Source: Parelaphostrongylus tenuis
Taxonomy: Eukaryota > Nematoda > Chromadorea > Rhabditida > Metastrongylidae
Length of the DNA stretch: 64,000 nt
Reading direction: 5' to 3'
NCBI GenBank assembly: GCA_019055375.1
Contig: JAHQIW010001508.1
Location: 62,001 to 126,000 of the forward strand
In this document: positions 1-8,469 of the stretch, one piece after another
How positions within the stretch are numbered: the stretch's first letter is position 1
Layout: each line of letters opens with the position of its first letter
The notes under the pieces: generated by a model
Told to the model about the DNA's origin: nothing
Databases searched by the model: none
The model's input: the letters and a program-made list of their open reading frames with translations, nothing else
Program-made: the position numbers and the translations under genes

Positions 1-904
1 TCTTAACTGATGTAGTGCCCGTCTCTACCGTTAGAACTAACCACGGATCCTCTGTTTCACATAGGCACGTACAAAACGACAGGCATTGCACGTTTTTTTC
101 CTGAATTTTCGTCATCAGCTCGTACATGGCTTGATTTGAGGTGTCATTCAAGGCACTTGTGTGAAGCTCGATATATCGACTGACTCCACTACATAGGTGC
201 GATTTTACCGTGGACGATCTAAGCACTCTGAGGAAATGTTGATTCTAGGGATGAGTTGGTATAAACTTTAAGAACTGAGAGAACATAAGGCTTACAGAAC
301 ATGTTATCCTATGCGATACCCGCCCGTACAACCGATAATCGATGTGACTTCGAATATTGGAGGATCGTTAGACAAAAGATCACTATCAAAGGTCATCAAT
401 AGAGGTGTTTTAGTAAGCTGTCGGACGGAAATACTGACCAAATACTATTGAGGACGGATAACTGATTGCTGTGAAACAGTTGACTTTGCCGTTTTCACCC
501 ATTCTCTATTTAACCCTCAGTACTAGTTCTTATATTCCTTCTTCGAGATTGGTTGTTAAAAAAAACATCCTGAAGATGTTCTGTTATTTCAATGAGTGAG
601 GAGAACTCTCCACAAACTATTCACATTTGTCAGTGATTGATAATTAAACATATCAGAGTTTACGACTTCTTGAATCTGGCGCATACCACGTTTTTGTTTA
701 CCAATCAAGTTCAAACTGAATTTCTCCCGTCGATAGCACTTGAGTATGCGGAGAACTTCGTTCAAAAATATTCCGAAAACCGAGACAACTATTCCGCTAA
801 GTTGCTATTGTTTGAATAACATTGATAGAGAAAGAGGTGATGGCAATGCCTTCCCTTATTGTTTCAAACCTAACGCCCCTCATTTTGAACTACATGCGAT
901 ACTG
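1..904. other. No recognisable gene
   Basis: I see no exon with good splice signals and no match to the repeat families found elsewhere in the window. Open frames here are short and overlap on several frames. Confidence 0.4.
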
Positions 905-1030
905 TGCAGTGCAGGGGCAACTGGGAGGCGATTAGCACCGAGCTTCGCCATTGCCTTCATTTCTGAGTTAAAAGTCCCTGTTCTCGGCTGTCGCCCATTA
1001 CTTTCCAGATGATCGTAGCAGCGATCTCGC
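905..1030 (+). pseudogene. Relic of Penelope-like reverse transcriptase
   Basis: A short stretch translates to a degraded version of the RT motif B region seen in the intact PLE at 5.8-7.6 kb: RRLAPSFAIAF here against QRLAPSLAIAF there, followed by a recognisable VPVLGCRPLL against APVMDLRPLL. It is cut off before the YIDD catalytic motif and has no flanking PLE sequence I could trace. It is an old, inactive fragment. Confidence 0.6.
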
Positions 1031-1037
1031 TGCCAAT

Positions 1038-1090
1038 AAATTATATATATATATAATATTATTACATGTATATGTATATATATATATGGA
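1038..1090. repeat. AT-rich simple repeat
   Basis: Imperfect (TA)n/TATATG microsatellite tract. Confidence 0.8.
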
Positions 1091-1904
1091 CGTGCTTATC
1101 GAACATCTTTCACATTTTAATATTTTCCGAATAGCGAATAATCATAGAATCATGAACGCTGGGTTTTTCTACAACCTCCTAAGATAAGAATTTGGATAGT
1201 CAGCCTCGATTATCTCTTTCAGAGGGTCATCTTTATTAGCTGATTTGGCACCAAGCCTTATCCGTTATAATGACTCACATAAGACTACGAAGTCTTTTGA
1301 ACTTTTTGCGTACTAGGTATAAAAAAACTGTTGTCTCACCTAAGCTTTAACAGCACGATGAAATATACCTTTGCTTCGTACATGAATTTCAGCATATGTC
1401 ACAGAAAGATGGGAGGACTGTTGAATCAACAAAGTGAGCAAGCAGTGCAAAGTCCGTTATCTGGTCGATAGCTTCCCTGTGAGCTCGAATGTAGCTTATG
1501 CTGCTTCCTTCTCCTGTTTAATTCCTTCATGTACTCCGTGCACAATAAACGCTGACATTGCATGTACAAGATAATTCCTGCATTTGAAGAACCATCTATT
1601 TCAATGTGTTCACCGTTAGACCATGTATTCTCTTTAGCGGGTCTCCATCCTTTTTTGCGTAAATCAGTCTTTTCGTACTGCTTCGTTTAGCCCCATTGAG
1701 TATCGTCCGCTGCTCTTCTGTAGTCCTGAAAAAAGATGGTGTAATCCGCAGAACAGAAAGTCGATATGCCAGGTAATTATTTCAGAATACTGAAATTTGG
1801 TATATCTAGCATATTAAAATTTAGCGTGATCTCAAAAAACACTCGAAACGAAAGGTATGATGTAGTAACGATACCGGCCTCGAGCAATCGAATGCACAAC
1901 ACTG
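1091..1904. other. No recognisable gene
   Basis: Nothing identifiable. Short open frames only, with no consistent splice pattern. Confidence 0.4.
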
Positions 1905-2085
1905 TCTGTTCAGTGAAAGTTTCACTTGATTTGCACTGCAAAATGTTCGTCGTCGCCTACTCGTAGTATAAGGGACTGGACGCTCCGAGGGGACTGGCTA
2001 AAGACGAGAGAGTACCGCCCGATGATAAGACTGTCAAGGTCGAAAAGCGTGTATCGGGCTCTATAAGTCAGCCCTATATTACAGA
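1905..2085 (+). mobile_element. Degenerate hammerhead-bearing element
   Basis: This stretch aligns by eye to 23.215-23.38 kb: shared TTTCACTTGA, GTTCGTC/TTCGTC, GGGACTGGCTAAAG-like and GTGTATCGGG blocks in the same order. Around 2017-2060 lies a decayed hammerhead core: helix I arms CCCGA/TCGGG and helix II GAC/GTC followed by GAAA are still visible, but the CTGATGA box has lost bases. It is an old copy of the HHR element family and unlikely to cleave. Confidence 0.5.
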
Positions 2086-3084
2086 CTACATGCGTTGCTC
2101 AAAAATAATTGTCTGGCATACTGAAATTTGAGCGTGCTCTAAAGAAAACACTCGAAACGAAAAAGTTGATGGTAATTTTCCGTTAACAAATATGTTCTTT
2201 TATCCCTGTCGATCCCAATGCTGCGATACTGATAGCAGTCGGATAAAATCTGCTCATAGGGCGGGTTTACACCTGATTGATGAGCACTAATCGCTTCCAT
2301 GCTGCGCAGTGAAACTTCCTCGTAGATTATGAAGATTAGGACATGATGCAAACAGTCTCCCCTGCAAATCTCAGTGATCCGTGACACTATTTGGATGTGG
2401 TCCATGCAGCAAAATCTTTATCTATCCTGCTTGCTCTACTGTTTCCGTTCCATCCAAGTTCTTCGTTGCGCGCCAGCGTAATCTCATGAACAGCTTGTAG
2501 AGTACATTCAGCAAACTTGTTGGACATTTGGTACTAAATCTTCCAGTCACTTTTTTGGGGTAGCGAACCTCTAAAGACACTAATCTTAAGTTCTCGAAAG
2601 AAAGACATCATCCAGGTTGCAAGACACATATACAGATTATGACTTCGCGCTCAAAAGAATTACGCAATTCCAGTATCAATGTATCCCAGAGCTGCGCCTC
2701 TCTTTATGCTTTCAACTGTGAGTCAAACCTTATAAGGAATAATTGTGAGCCGTTTTTTCCAGCGCGAATTCTATGGTCCGAGAGGGAACTTATGGAACGG
2801 GGCAAAATTGTTGTTGGACTTTCTCTTATCTATCCAAACATCATGGCAGAATGTTTTAATGATCTCATACTTGTTGATCAGGTTTGAGAGCGGGTCATTA
2901 CATTCAGATAAATCCCAACGGCATTTATTGAAGCTGGTTCTTTTTTTTTTGCTGTTTCTGACAGTTCTTTGTGCCGGAATTGAGCCAAAATGGCACAGCT
3001 TTGAAATCCTTCGGCATGCTTCGTAGTCTTCAAACTCCTTAACTTGGCAACCAGGTTCGGCTAAAATTTAGCTCAGAATGTCCT
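2086..3084. other. Unassigned region
   Basis: Several open frames (for example minus 2139-2405 and plus 2639-2887) look mildly coding-like, but they overlap on opposite strands, lack convincing splice sites and match no family I recognise. A run of 11 T lies near 2941. Confidence 0.35.
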
Positions 3085-3310
3085 CGTCGTGCACAGCTTG
3101 ATCTGTGATTCTTGGACAATGACGTGGCTTCGTCTCGATCAGTCTTCAAGCAAAGGTGAAAGTGATTGGACTTCACACAGAATGCTCACACTACCCATGT
3201 GTAGGCGTCATTTGCTGTTTTTTGTAGGGAAATGGTCAATCTTCGCATGAGCTGTGCTGTTAGGTGACTCAAATGCTTAGTGGGATGTAGTATTTCAACG
3301 GCATATGTAT
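3085..3310 (+). repeat. Dispersed repeat, two copies
   Basis: Homologous by eye to 45.16-45.43 kb: shared GCACAGCTTGA, GGACAATGA, AAAGTGAAGGTGA-like and GTGCTGT(C/T)AGG blocks with similar spacing. The 45-kb copy ends in a stretch with tRNA A-box-like (GCCTAGCGG) and B-box-like (GGTTCAAGAT) sequences, so a SINE origin is possible. No coding potential. Confidence 0.55.
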
Positions 3311-3353
3311 CAGTATTGCAGCAATCTAGCTTCGTAGAAAACAATAATTCGAG

Positions 3354-3365
3354 TCAATTGTCAGA
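3354..3365. repeat. 12-bp direct repeat (target-site duplication), left copy
   Basis: TCAATTGTCAGA here recurs at 7868-7879. The two bracket the hammerhead element plus the PLE inserted into it, so I read them as the target-site duplication of the older hammerhead element. Confidence 0.65.
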
Positions 3366-3474
3366 ATATACCTTTCTTTCGAGTGCTTTATTAAGACCAC
3401 GCTCAAATTTCAATAGATCCTTTCATTATTATTTGAGCCAACATGTCATGTGGTCTGGTAAAGGCTCTTGTACA

Positions 3475-3517
3475 GCCCGAGACACGTGTTTCGTCCTTAC
3501 AGACTCATCAGCCGGGC
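3475..3517 (-). ncRNA. Hammerhead ribozyme (type I), well formed
   Basis: Read on the minus strand: helix I arm GCCCGG, core CTGATGA (3505-3511), helix II GTC-TGTAAG-GAC, GAAA (3489-3492), palindromic helix III ACAC/GTGT, cleavage triplet GTC, then helix I arm TCGGGC. All conserved core positions (C3 U4 G5 A6, G8 A9, G12 A13 A14) and the A15.1-U16.1 pair are present. Predicted cleavage is between 3481 and 3480 on the minus-strand transcript. The looped helix III has effectively no loop, a feature known from HHRs that work as dimers. Confidence 0.75.
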
Positions 3518-3557
3518 AGAACCCGTCGTCTGTCCACATGACATGTTGGGCTCAAAT

Positions 3558-3569
3558 AATAATGAAAGG
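3558..3569. repeat. 12-bp target-site duplication of the PLE, left copy
   Basis: AATAATGAAAGG recurs at 7855-7866, immediately bracketing the inverted PLE pair. The last three bases (AAT) overlap the PLE end, so the exact boundary is ambiguous by up to 3 bp. Confidence 0.7.
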
Positions 3570-3685
3570 TACTTCTTCTAACAACTCCCAAGACCGACTG
3601 TCTATTAACCTCGGCATGCTTCAGTATGATTCTTGATTTTCTTCTTTGAGCAGAACACGAGGTGTTACATTAAACTTTATTCGAT

Positions 3686-3720
3686 AGCTGACGTTTCGGC
3701 AGTTCGCCTTCTTCAGAGCC
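3686..3720 (-). ncRNA. PLE hammerhead-like motif (inverted copy)
   Basis: Minus strand: GGCT, CTGAAGA, one extra A, helix II GGC-GAACT-GCC, GAAA, two-base helix III AC/GT, cleavage triplet GTC, then AGCT. Same sequence as 7766-7800. The extra A before helix II departs from the classical consensus. Confidence 0.6.
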
Positions 3721-3922
3721 TGGAAAGGTCAAAAGTTTGCAATACAATCAGTCAAACACCTCCATTACTTCTTTAGAGAAAATCACCAGACCTAGATTTC
3801 AATCGCATCAAGCAAAAATCAACACTTAACATACTCACCGCTTTTTATATGTGTTCCACTGGATGATCCAAGTGGAGATCACCGGCAAGAGAGACACATA
3901 GGCTCGTAATGCACCCTACCCA

Positions 3923-5281
3923 TCAAAACAACAGTCTTATATACTGGCTCATATCACGAGTGTTTACAAGGCATTCCTCCCTGCGGTTTATGGTTGGATT
4001 GGTCGTATTAATCCAAAATGCTTCCAAGATCTTTCGCGCTGATGTTTTTTGCTCCTGCGCAAGGATGGTGACTTCGATTTCAAAATCAACTCCGTCGTGC
4101 TTCTGTGCTCTATGCGTCCCTAGCGGGGTGTTTTGTCTATTAAGACGCTTGTCAGCTAGGTGTTCTTCTATGCGTGCATAGAGCGGCCTACCCGTTTCGC
4201 CTACATATTTATCACTACACGCTTTGCAAGAGATTAGGTAGACTGTACCTACGCTCATGCAATCACCGTCTCTGCCGTTAGGACATATTTTACAATCATT
4301 CATCATACAGAGACGGTCATATAAGCGGTTGCGAACTAGTTGGCGTTTTAGAGTATTCGGTGGTATTTCAATAATGGCCACCGATTGCTCTAAGCCCGCT
4401 CTTTTCAAACATCGTTTTATAGCTGTACTAACCTCATTTGAATAGAACGGGATGATAAACGGGACTTTCCTTTCAACTAAGTTTTCGTTCGGAGGCGCAT
4501 TATTTCCTCTAAACCTAAGCCGAGGGGCTACGAATTCGTATCCATTAGAAGTGGCTATTTCCCGCGCCAGTTTCACGGATTCTACTCTCTGCTCCTCCCC
4601 GGTACATACATTGGCTGCTGTTCGAAACATGTTTTTTACTAGCGCCTTCTTCGTATGTGAGGGGTGAGAAGAGAGATAGTGAACCAAGATATTCTTACTA
4701 CTTGGCTTTCGGTACCACTTCGTTATGTAGCCGCTCTCAGTTAAGCTTATTTGCACGTTCAAGAATGGAAGCCAATCGTCTTTTGGTATCTCACGGGTGA
4801 ATCTTATATACTCTGACTGTTCATTCAGCAATCTAAAACAATTATCCAGCTCCTCTTGAGTGGAACAGATAATCAAACAATCATCTATATACCTACAGTA
4901 GAGTAATGGCCGGAGATCCATCACTGGTGCTTCCACTTTAGACATAAAGGCAATGGCCAGGCTAGGTGCCAGTCGCTGTCCCATTGCCAGCCCTCTGGTT
5001 TGAGCATAATAATTCCCGGACCATCTGAAGATTGAGCAGTTCAAGCACTCTTTTAGTAGGATCATGAACTGCTCAATCGTCAAGCCATACATGTTTACAG
5101 CTCCCTGGTGTTGTATAAGAAGCTCATGTGTGGCTTGCAATGCGGAGTCATTCGACACGTTGGTATATAAAGCAGTAACGTCGAATGACTTCATTACGTA
5201 CGCGTTGTTCGGGTTCGCGTTACGTAGACGATCCAGGAACATCTGAGTGTTTGTCAGATGGGCTGGAATGTGTCCTAGCAA
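3923..5281 (-). CDS. PLE reverse transcriptase/GIY-YIG endonuclease, N-truncated
   Basis: Open frame of 452 codons encoding the C-terminal three quarters of the PLE polyprotein: RT motif A (FDVTALYTN), motif B (GLAMGQRLAPSLAIAF), the catalytic YIDD box, then the zinc-finger-like CKICPN/DC segment and the GIY-YIG endonuclease (GTVYLISC ... YVGETGRPL ... EEHL). Compared with the plus copy at 5782-7563 the only amino-acid change is E to K two residues before the motif A FDV. The first residue listed is not a true start: the frame opens at the truncation point, where an extra base relative to the partner brings in stop codons. It is not expected to make a functional protein alone, because the upstream RT fingers region is missing. 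Confidence 0.85.
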   Translation of the reverse strand: MLGHIPAHLTNTQMFLDRLRNANPNNAYVMKSFDVTALYTNVSNDSALQATHELLIQHQGAVNMYGLTIEQFMILLKECLNCSIFRWSGNYYAQTRGLAMGQRLAPSLAIAFMSKVEAPVMDLRPLLYCRYIDDCLIICSTQEELDNCFRLLNEQSEYIRFTREIPKDDWLPFLNVQISLTESGYITKWYRKPSSKNILVHYLSSHPSHTKKALVKNMFRTAANVCTGEEQRVESVKLAREIATSNGYEFVAPRLRFRGNNAPPNENLVERKVPFIIPFYSNEVSTAIKRCLKRAGLEQSVAIIEIPPNTLKRQLVRNRLYDRLCMMNDCKICPNGRDGDCMSVGTVYLISCKACSDKYVGETGRPLYARIEEHLADKRLNRQNTPLGTHRAQKHDGVDFEIEVTILAQEQKTSARKILEAFWINTTNPTINRREECLVNTRDMSQYIRLLF

Positions 5282-5389
5282 CTGGGATGCTTATTAAAGT
5301 CAAGAACCATGCTATCCTATGCTATCCATGGCTATCCTGCAGCACTGAGAAGGCATACGGATACCGCTAATGAAGATCAAGCGAGTCAC

Positions 5390-5617
5390 ATTAGGGCAAG
5401 TAATGCATCAAGAAATTCAAGGGTCACAGTGCTAGGAGGCATAACTCTCCCTGACGGTGCGCGCTCGCTATTAGAACTGGGTCCAAGCTTTTCACCATCT
5501 CAACCCATTTCTAAGGTGTCCTTGCGCAAGGTTGCATGTGGTTTACATGATTTGCAAGATCAACTCCGTAAAAAAAGGCCAGAGTTGAAGAGACTAATAG
5601 GAATGAACAGCAAGTAG
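5390..5617 (+). CDS. PLE polyprotein N-terminal part, frameshifted
   Basis: Encodes SRVTVLGGITLPDGARSLL and SFSPSQPISKV, the conserved PLE N-terminal segment, also present in the copies at 13.3 and 38.8 kb. The frame differs by one base from the main ORF: reading on past a run of seven A (5570-5576) leads to a stop at 5617, whereas dropping one A gives a continuous frame through PPFPQPF into the RT ORF, matching the 13-kb copy. So there is one extra A, either a mutation or a base-calling error. Confidence 0.65.
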   Translation: MRASNASRNSRVTVLGGITLPDGARSLLELGPSFSPSQPISKVSLRKVACGLHDLQDQLRKKRPELKRLIGMNSK

Positions 5618-5781
5618 AGGCACTAATACCACCATTTCCTCAGCCGTTCTATAGACAACAAGACCCCAACGAGGAGGTAGATAGAAAATTCCGGAAATTT
5701 GCGGACGAAACTTTTAGAACCCTCACTCACTATAGCAGGAGAAGATATCAATCGAACCTCACCGAACTACAAAAACGTGGC

Positions 5782-7563
5782 ATGAAAGAGGTTCGAGAGT
5801 TGATAAGCGAAGGTAGGATAAGGCTATCAGTTAGTGATAAGGGTGGAGAATTTGTTGTGATTCCTCGACAGTTAGATATCGCAATAACGAGCAAGCATCT
5901 CGAGGATGCCTCGCTTTACCGATCATCTTCTGTAAAGGAATTCAAAAGGCAAAACCGCAAATTAAACAGTGAGTGGGTCCGTACGGCAAAAGCTGCAGGC
6001 TTAAGACCATCTATCATTTCTCAATTAAAAATCCAGTCACCAACATGTCCTGTCTTATACTTGCTTATAAAAACACATATGTTAGTATCCACTGATGATC
6101 TGATGTCTAACGATCCATCTATATTCAAAGTTAGACCTATCATCAGTTGTGTAGGCGGACCGACGGATAGGATAGCATGGTTCTTGACTTTAATAACATC
6201 CCAGTTGCTAGGACACATTCCAGCCCATCTGACAAACACTCAGATGTTCCTGGATCGTCTACGTAACGCGAACCCGAACAACGCGTACGTAATGGAGTCA
6301 TTCGACGTTACTGCTTTATATACCAACGTGTCGAATGACTCCGCATTGCAAGCCACACATGAGCTTCTTATACAACACCAGGGAGCTGTAAACATGTATG
6401 GCTTGACGATTGAGCAGTTCATGATCCTACTAAAAGAGTGCTTGAACTGCTCAATCTTCAGATGGTCCGGGAATTATTATGCTCAAACCAGAGGGCTGGC
6501 AATGGGACAGCGACTGGCACCTAGCCTGGCCATTGCCTTTATGTCTAAAGTGGAAGCACCAGTGATGGATCTCCGGCCATTACTCTACTGTAGGTATATA
6601 GATGATTGTTTGATTATCTGTTCCACTCAAGAGGAGCTGGATAATTGTTTTAGATTGCTGAATGAACAGTCAGAGTATATAAGATTCACCCGTGAGATAC
6701 CAAAAGACGATTGGCTTCCATTCTTGAACGTGCAAATAAGCTTAACTGAGAGCGGCTACATAACGAAGTGGTACCGAAAGCCAAGTAGTAAGAATATCTT
6801 GGTTCACTATCTCTCTTCTCACCCCTCACATACGAAGAAGGCGCTAGTAAAAAACATGTTTCGAACAGCAGCCAATGTATGTACCGGGGAGGAGCAGAGA
6901 GTAGAATCCGTGAAACTGGCGCGGGAAATAGCCACTTCTAATGGATACGAATTCGTAGCCCCTCGGCTTAGGTTTAGAGGAAATAATGCGCCTCCGAACG
7001 AAAACTTAGTTGAAAGGAAAGTCCCGTTTATCATCCCGTTCTATTCAAATGAGGTTAGTACAGCTATAAAACGATGTTTGAAAAGAGCGGGCTTAGAGCA
7101 ATCGGTGGCCATTATTGAAATACCACCGAATACTCTAAAACGCCAACTAGTTCGCAACCGCTTATATGACCGTCTCTGTATGATGAATGATTGTAAAATA
7201 TGTCCTAACGGCAGAGACGGTGATTGCATGAGCGTAGGTACAGTCTACCTAATCTCTTGCAAAGCGTGTAGTGATAAATATGTAGGCGAAACGGGTAGGC
7301 CGCTCTATGCACGCATAGAAGAACACCTAGCTGACAAGCGTCTTAATAGACAAAACACCCCGCTAGGGACGCATAGAGCACAGAAGCACGACGGAGTTGA
7401 TTTTGAAATCGAAGTCACCATCCTTGCGCAGGAGCAAAAAACATCAGCGCGAAAGATCTTGGAAGCATTTTGGATTAATACGACCAATCCAACCATAAAC
7501 CGCAGGGAGGAATGCCTTGTAAACACTCGTGATATGAGCCAGTATATAAGACTGTTGTTTTGA
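5782..7563 (+). CDS. PLE reverse transcriptase with C-terminal GIY-YIG endonuclease
   Basis: 593 codons. It copies element RNA and nicks the target. Visible landmarks: KVRPIISCVGGPTDR (RT motif 2 area), motif A FDVTALYTN with D175, motif B GLAMGQRLAPSLAIAF, motif C YIDD at residues 272-275, thumb-side FLNVQISL and WYRKPSSKN, a cysteine cluster (DCKICPNGRDGDC), then GIY-YIG from about residue 486 (GTVYLISC, YVGETGRP at 500-507, EEHL). All catalytic residues I can check are present. The ATG at 5782 is internal: the true protein starts upstream in the other frame (5390-5577), separated by an A7 frameshift. GIY-YIG-containing PLEs are a known class in animals. Nuclear reverse transcription at a nicked target is the family's expected mode. 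Confidence 0.9.
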   Translation: MKEVRELISEGRIRLSVSDKGGEFVVIPRQLDIAITSKHLEDASLYRSSSVKEFKRQNRKLNSEWVRTAKAAGLRPSIISQLKIQSPTCPVLYLLIKTHMLVSTDDLMSNDPSIFKVRPIISCVGGPTDRIAWFLTLITSQLLGHIPAHLTNTQMFLDRLRNANPNNAYVMESFDVTALYTNVSNDSALQATHELLIQHQGAVNMYGLTIEQFMILLKECLNCSIFRWSGNYYAQTRGLAMGQRLAPSLAIAFMSKVEAPVMDLRPLLYCRYIDDCLIICSTQEELDNCFRLLNEQSEYIRFTREIPKDDWLPFLNVQISLTESGYITKWYRKPSSKNILVHYLSSHPSHTKKALVKNMFRTAANVCTGEEQRVESVKLAREIATSNGYEFVAPRLRFRGNNAPPNENLVERKVPFIIPFYSNEVSTAIKRCLKRAGLEQSVAIIEIPPNTLKRQLVRNRLYDRLCMMNDCKICPNGRDGDCMSVGTVYLISCKACSDKYVGETGRPLYARIEEHLADKRLNRQNTPLGTHRAQKHDGVDFEIEVTILAQEQKTSARKILEAFWINTTNPTINRREECLVNTRDMSQYIRLLF

Positions 7564-7765
7564 TGGGTAGGGTGCATTACGAGCCTATGTGTCTCTCTTG
7601 CCGGTGATCTCCACTTGGATCATCCAGTGGAACACATATAAAAAGCGGTGAGTATGTTAAGTGTTGATTTTTGCTTGATGCGATTGAAATCTAGGTCTGG
7701 TGATTTTTCTAAAGAAGTAATGGAGGTGTTTGACTGATTGTATTGCAAACATTTTGACCTTTCCA

Positions 7766-7800
7766 GGCTCTGAAGAAGGCGAACTGCCGAAACGTCAGCT
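7766..7800 (+). ncRNA. PLE hammerhead-like motif
   Basis: GGCT, CTGAAGA (7770-7776), an extra A, helix II GGC-GAACT-GCC, GAAA (7789-7792), helix III of two pairs AC/GT with no loop, cleavage triplet GTC, AGCT. Helix I is four pairs including one G-T. HHR motifs in the terminal repeats of PLEs are established knowledge. The added A and tiny helix III mean activity, if any, would probably need a dimer, which the inverted pair on opposite strands does not itself supply. Confidence 0.6.
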
Positions 7801-7854
7801 ATCGAATAAAGTTTAATGTAACACCTCGTGTTCTGCTCAAAGAAGAAAATCAAG

Positions 7855-7879
7855 AATAATGAAAGGATCAATTGTCAGA
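7855..7879. repeat. Two nested 12-bp target-site duplications, right copies
   Basis: AATAATGAAAGG (7855-7866) matches 3558-3569 and brackets the PLE pair. TCAATTGTCAGA (7868-7879) matches 3354-3365 and brackets the older hammerhead element. The order shows that the PLE inserted into the end of the hammerhead element. Confidence 0.65.
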
Positions 7880-8113
7880 TTCAAATGGATACTGGTTTAA
7901 GATGGATACTTGTCATCATATAAGTTCGGAACGCGTGTCTTTGTGATATTTTCATAAAGCAACCTTTTGGTGTGCACGGTACTGGGTTATAATCGTTTAT
8001 AGTGATAAGAAAAATACAATAACAACGATGAGAAGATTTCTAGAAAAGCAGAGAACAGTCTAGTCAAGGCGGTGGTTCAGAGTGCAATAGCTGTAGCAGA
8101 GGAGCCACTCAAA
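7880..8113. other. Unassigned spacer
   Basis: No recognisable feature between the PLE insertion and the tRNA. Confidence 0.4.
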
Positions 8114-8184
8114 GCTTTGGTGGTTCGGAGGTAGAATGCTCGCCTGCCACGCGGGCGACACGGGTTCGATTCCCGGCCGATGCA
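8114..8184 (+). tRNA. tRNA-Gly (anticodon GCC), possibly imperfect
   Basis: 71 nt with D-loop TGGTTCGGAGGTAGAA, anticodon stem CTCGC/GCGGG, loop CTGCCAC with anticodon GCC at 8146-8148, and T-loop TTCGATT. The acceptor stem GCTTTGG/CCGATGC has one U-U mismatch at the third pair, and the T stem has an A-G at its base, so it may be an aging gene or a pseudogene. A second TGGTGGTTCAG-like word at 8069-8080 and more GGTGGTTCAG words at 8225-8235 suggest tRNA-derived debris around it. A CCA follows at 8185-ish by chance or retrotransposition. Confidence 0.75.
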
Positions 8185-8469
8185 CCAAAATTGTAGCAAA
8201 GGCTTGTAGCCGCTAATTACATGTGGTGGTTCAGTGGATTCGTTTTGTATTGTGAAGGTTCAGTGGTTTGTACGGGTTATACCAAACAATAAGATGGAAT
8301 GAAACAATGGCGTGGTACCAAACAATGTGGTAGAACCAAACAACCTATAATAAACATGCATTACTATAATGATAATATAATAATATATACATTCTCACCA
8401 CATATTGTTATGCGAACATATGCGTAAGTCAAAATGAGTGACCGATTGATGAGAGGTATCAAGAAGAAG

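Larger units (their letters stand above)
3366..3569 (-). mobile_element. Hammerhead-bearing foldback element, interrupted by PLE
   Basis: The element has long inverted arms: about 38 bp at 3414-3451 (around TTCATTATTATTTGAGCC) pair with 3533-3569 (ending AATAATGAAAGG), enclosing a central region with a well-formed hammerhead motif on the minus strand. Outside lies a 12-bp direct repeat, whose right copy is at 7868-7879, beyond the PLE. The PLE therefore landed at the very end of this element. Related sequences lie at 1.9, 22.9-23.6, 49.4-50.2 and 57.5-57.9 kb. It has no ORF of its own, so it is non-autonomous. Confidence 0.65.
3570..5325 (-). mobile_element. Penelope-like element, 5'-truncated inverted copy
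   Basis: Minus-strand copy of the PLE whose plus-strand partner occupies 5326-7854. It keeps the 3' UTR with its hammerhead-like motif, the GIY-YIG domain and the RT from just before motif A, then stops at about 5320, where it meets the 5' end of the other copy head to head through a short run of repeated GCTATCC. Over the shared coding part the proteins differ at one residue. This copy keeps about 59 bp more of the 3' terminus (3570-3628, containing the inverted word CCTCGGCAT) than its partner. Head-to-head, 5'-truncated arrangement is typical of PLE insertions. Confidence 0.85.
5326..7854 (+). mobile_element. Penelope-like element, near full-length copy
   Basis: Plus-strand PLE running from the head-to-head junction to the right 12-bp duplication. 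It contains the N-terminal coding part, an intact 593-codon RT/GIY-YIG frame, and a 3' UTR with a hammerhead-like motif followed by TAAAGTTTAATG and the start of the terminal hairpin (ACACCTCGTGT). The 3' end is about 59 bp shorter than that of the inverted partner and stops exactly at the duplication. Near identity of the two halves and clean duplications mean a recent insertion. This is the only near-intact autonomous retroelement in the window. Confidence 0.85.

Noticed and set aside
4257..4667. Plus-strand frames inside the inverted PLE (and their mirror images at 6819-7577)
   Set aside because: They are antisense shadows of the RT/GIY-YIG ORF and appear identically in both copies.
5565..5580. 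Programmed -1 frameshift at the A7 run
   Set aside because: The heptamer phase does not fit the X XXY YYZ rule (the base before the AAA codon is T), and the homologous copy is in a single frame. An indel is simpler.
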